A stretch of 64,000 bases of DNA from Halictus rubicundus. Its lineage: Eukaryota > Arthropoda > Insecta > Hymenoptera > Halictidae. Positions within the stretch are counted from its first letter, which is position 1. Every line of letters starts with the position of its first letter. Positions 63,601 to 64,000 of this stretch are shown here, piece after piece. The stretch covers positions 1 to 64,000 of the forward strand of contig NW_027488896.1 in NCBI RefSeq assembly GCF_050948215.1, in the 5' to 3' direction. Under the pieces are notes generated by a model that was not told the DNA's origin, did not search any database, and saw only the letters and a list, made by a program, of their open reading frames with translations. A program made the position numbers and the translations under genes.

Positions 63601-64000
63601 ATCCTATTCTCCATCCTATCCTCTATCCTACTCTATCCTCTATCGTCTCCTGTCCTCTATCCTATCCAATCCCCTATCCTATCCTCTATCCGATCCTATT
63701 CTCTATCCCTTCCTCTATCCTATTCTATCCTCTATCGTCTCCTGTCCTCTATCCTATCCTATCCTATATCCTATCCTATCCTCTATCCTATCCTATCCTC
63801 TATCCTATCCAATCCCCTATCCTATCCTCTATCCTATCCTATCCTCTATCCTATCCTATCCTCTATCCTATCCAATCCCCTATCCTATCCTCTATCCGAT
63901 CCTATCCTCTATCCTATCCTATCCTCTATCCTATCCTATCCCCTATCCTACCCTATCCTCTATCGTATCCTATCCTCTATCCTATCCAATCCTATATCCT

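Larger units (their letters stand above)
57421..64000. repeat. Diverged distal satellite zone
   Basis: The same pentamer language continues but the order changes. The CATCTAACATTT marker, seen 34 times before, never appears again. Monomers of 12 bp (two TATCC plus TC) and 22 bp (four TATCC plus TC) become frequent, and G-containing variants (ATCGTATCC, ATCCGATCC, CTCGGTCCG) are more common. The stretch 62190-62390 is close to pure consensus. Local duplications are listed separately. No gene is seen. Confidence 0.88.

Noticed and set aside
1..64000. True TTAGG/CCTAA telomere array
   Set aside because: Pentamers are TATCC (GGATA), not CCTAA; only isolated CTAA variants occur.
1..64000. CRISPR array from regular repeat spacing
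   Set aside because: There are no unique spacers; all the sequence between repeats is more repeat.

Overview
The window is eukaryotic and almost entirely non-coding. About 57.6 kb is one satellite array built from a 17-bp monomer (consensus ATCCTATCCTCTATCCT, i.e. three TATCC pentamers plus a TC dinucleotide). One complete non-LTR retrotransposon interrupts it at 4911-11266 on the minus strand. The element's endonuclease/reverse transcriptase layout, C-terminal zinc knuckle, lack of RNase H and gag with three CCHC knuckles place it in the R1 clade. That clade is known mainly from arthropods, so an insect or other arthropod genome is the best guess; species cannot be read from this sequence. 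I see no host gene, tRNA, rRNA or CRISPR array.

Layout. 1-4910: left arm of the satellite. 4890-4910 and 11267-11287: perfect 21-bp target-site duplications. 4911-11266: the retrotransposon, read right to left: structured 5' end and leader (11266-10676), ORF1/gag (10675-8516), a -1 frame overlap with ORF2/pol (open frame from 8672, end 5337), 3' UTR (5336-4929) and an 18-nt poly(A). 11267-57420: the right arm, a mosaic of higher-order repeats (HORs). These include a 4541-bp head-to-tail duplication (16372-25453), a 578-bp-subunit block (29.7-35.6 kb), an alternating A/B block (36.1-43.7 kb) and units anchored on one marker (45.4-57.4 kb). 57421-64000: a diverged satellite zone lacking the main marker, with its own duplications.

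How the parts work together. ORF1 would package the element RNA. ORF2 would nick the C-rich satellite strand and prime cDNA from it. The array itself contains uninterrupted copies of the target locus (best at 26411-27158), which lets the insertion be reconstructed: one clean 21-bp duplication, no deletion, inside a 748-bp (44 x 17) higher-order unit. Both ORFs are intact, so the copy is probably young. The G-rich strand of the satellite, (GGATA)3GA, is one base per pentamer away from the insect telomeric repeat GGTTA (=TTAGG). TTAGG is the target of the R1-clade TRAS and SART families, so this may be a telomere-like-satellite-targeting lineage.

Long plus-strand open frames across the satellite are an arithmetic artefact. 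The monomer has no stop on this strand and 17 is not a multiple of 3, so all three frames read the same 17-residue peptide. All alignments, pairings and spacings here were made by eye.
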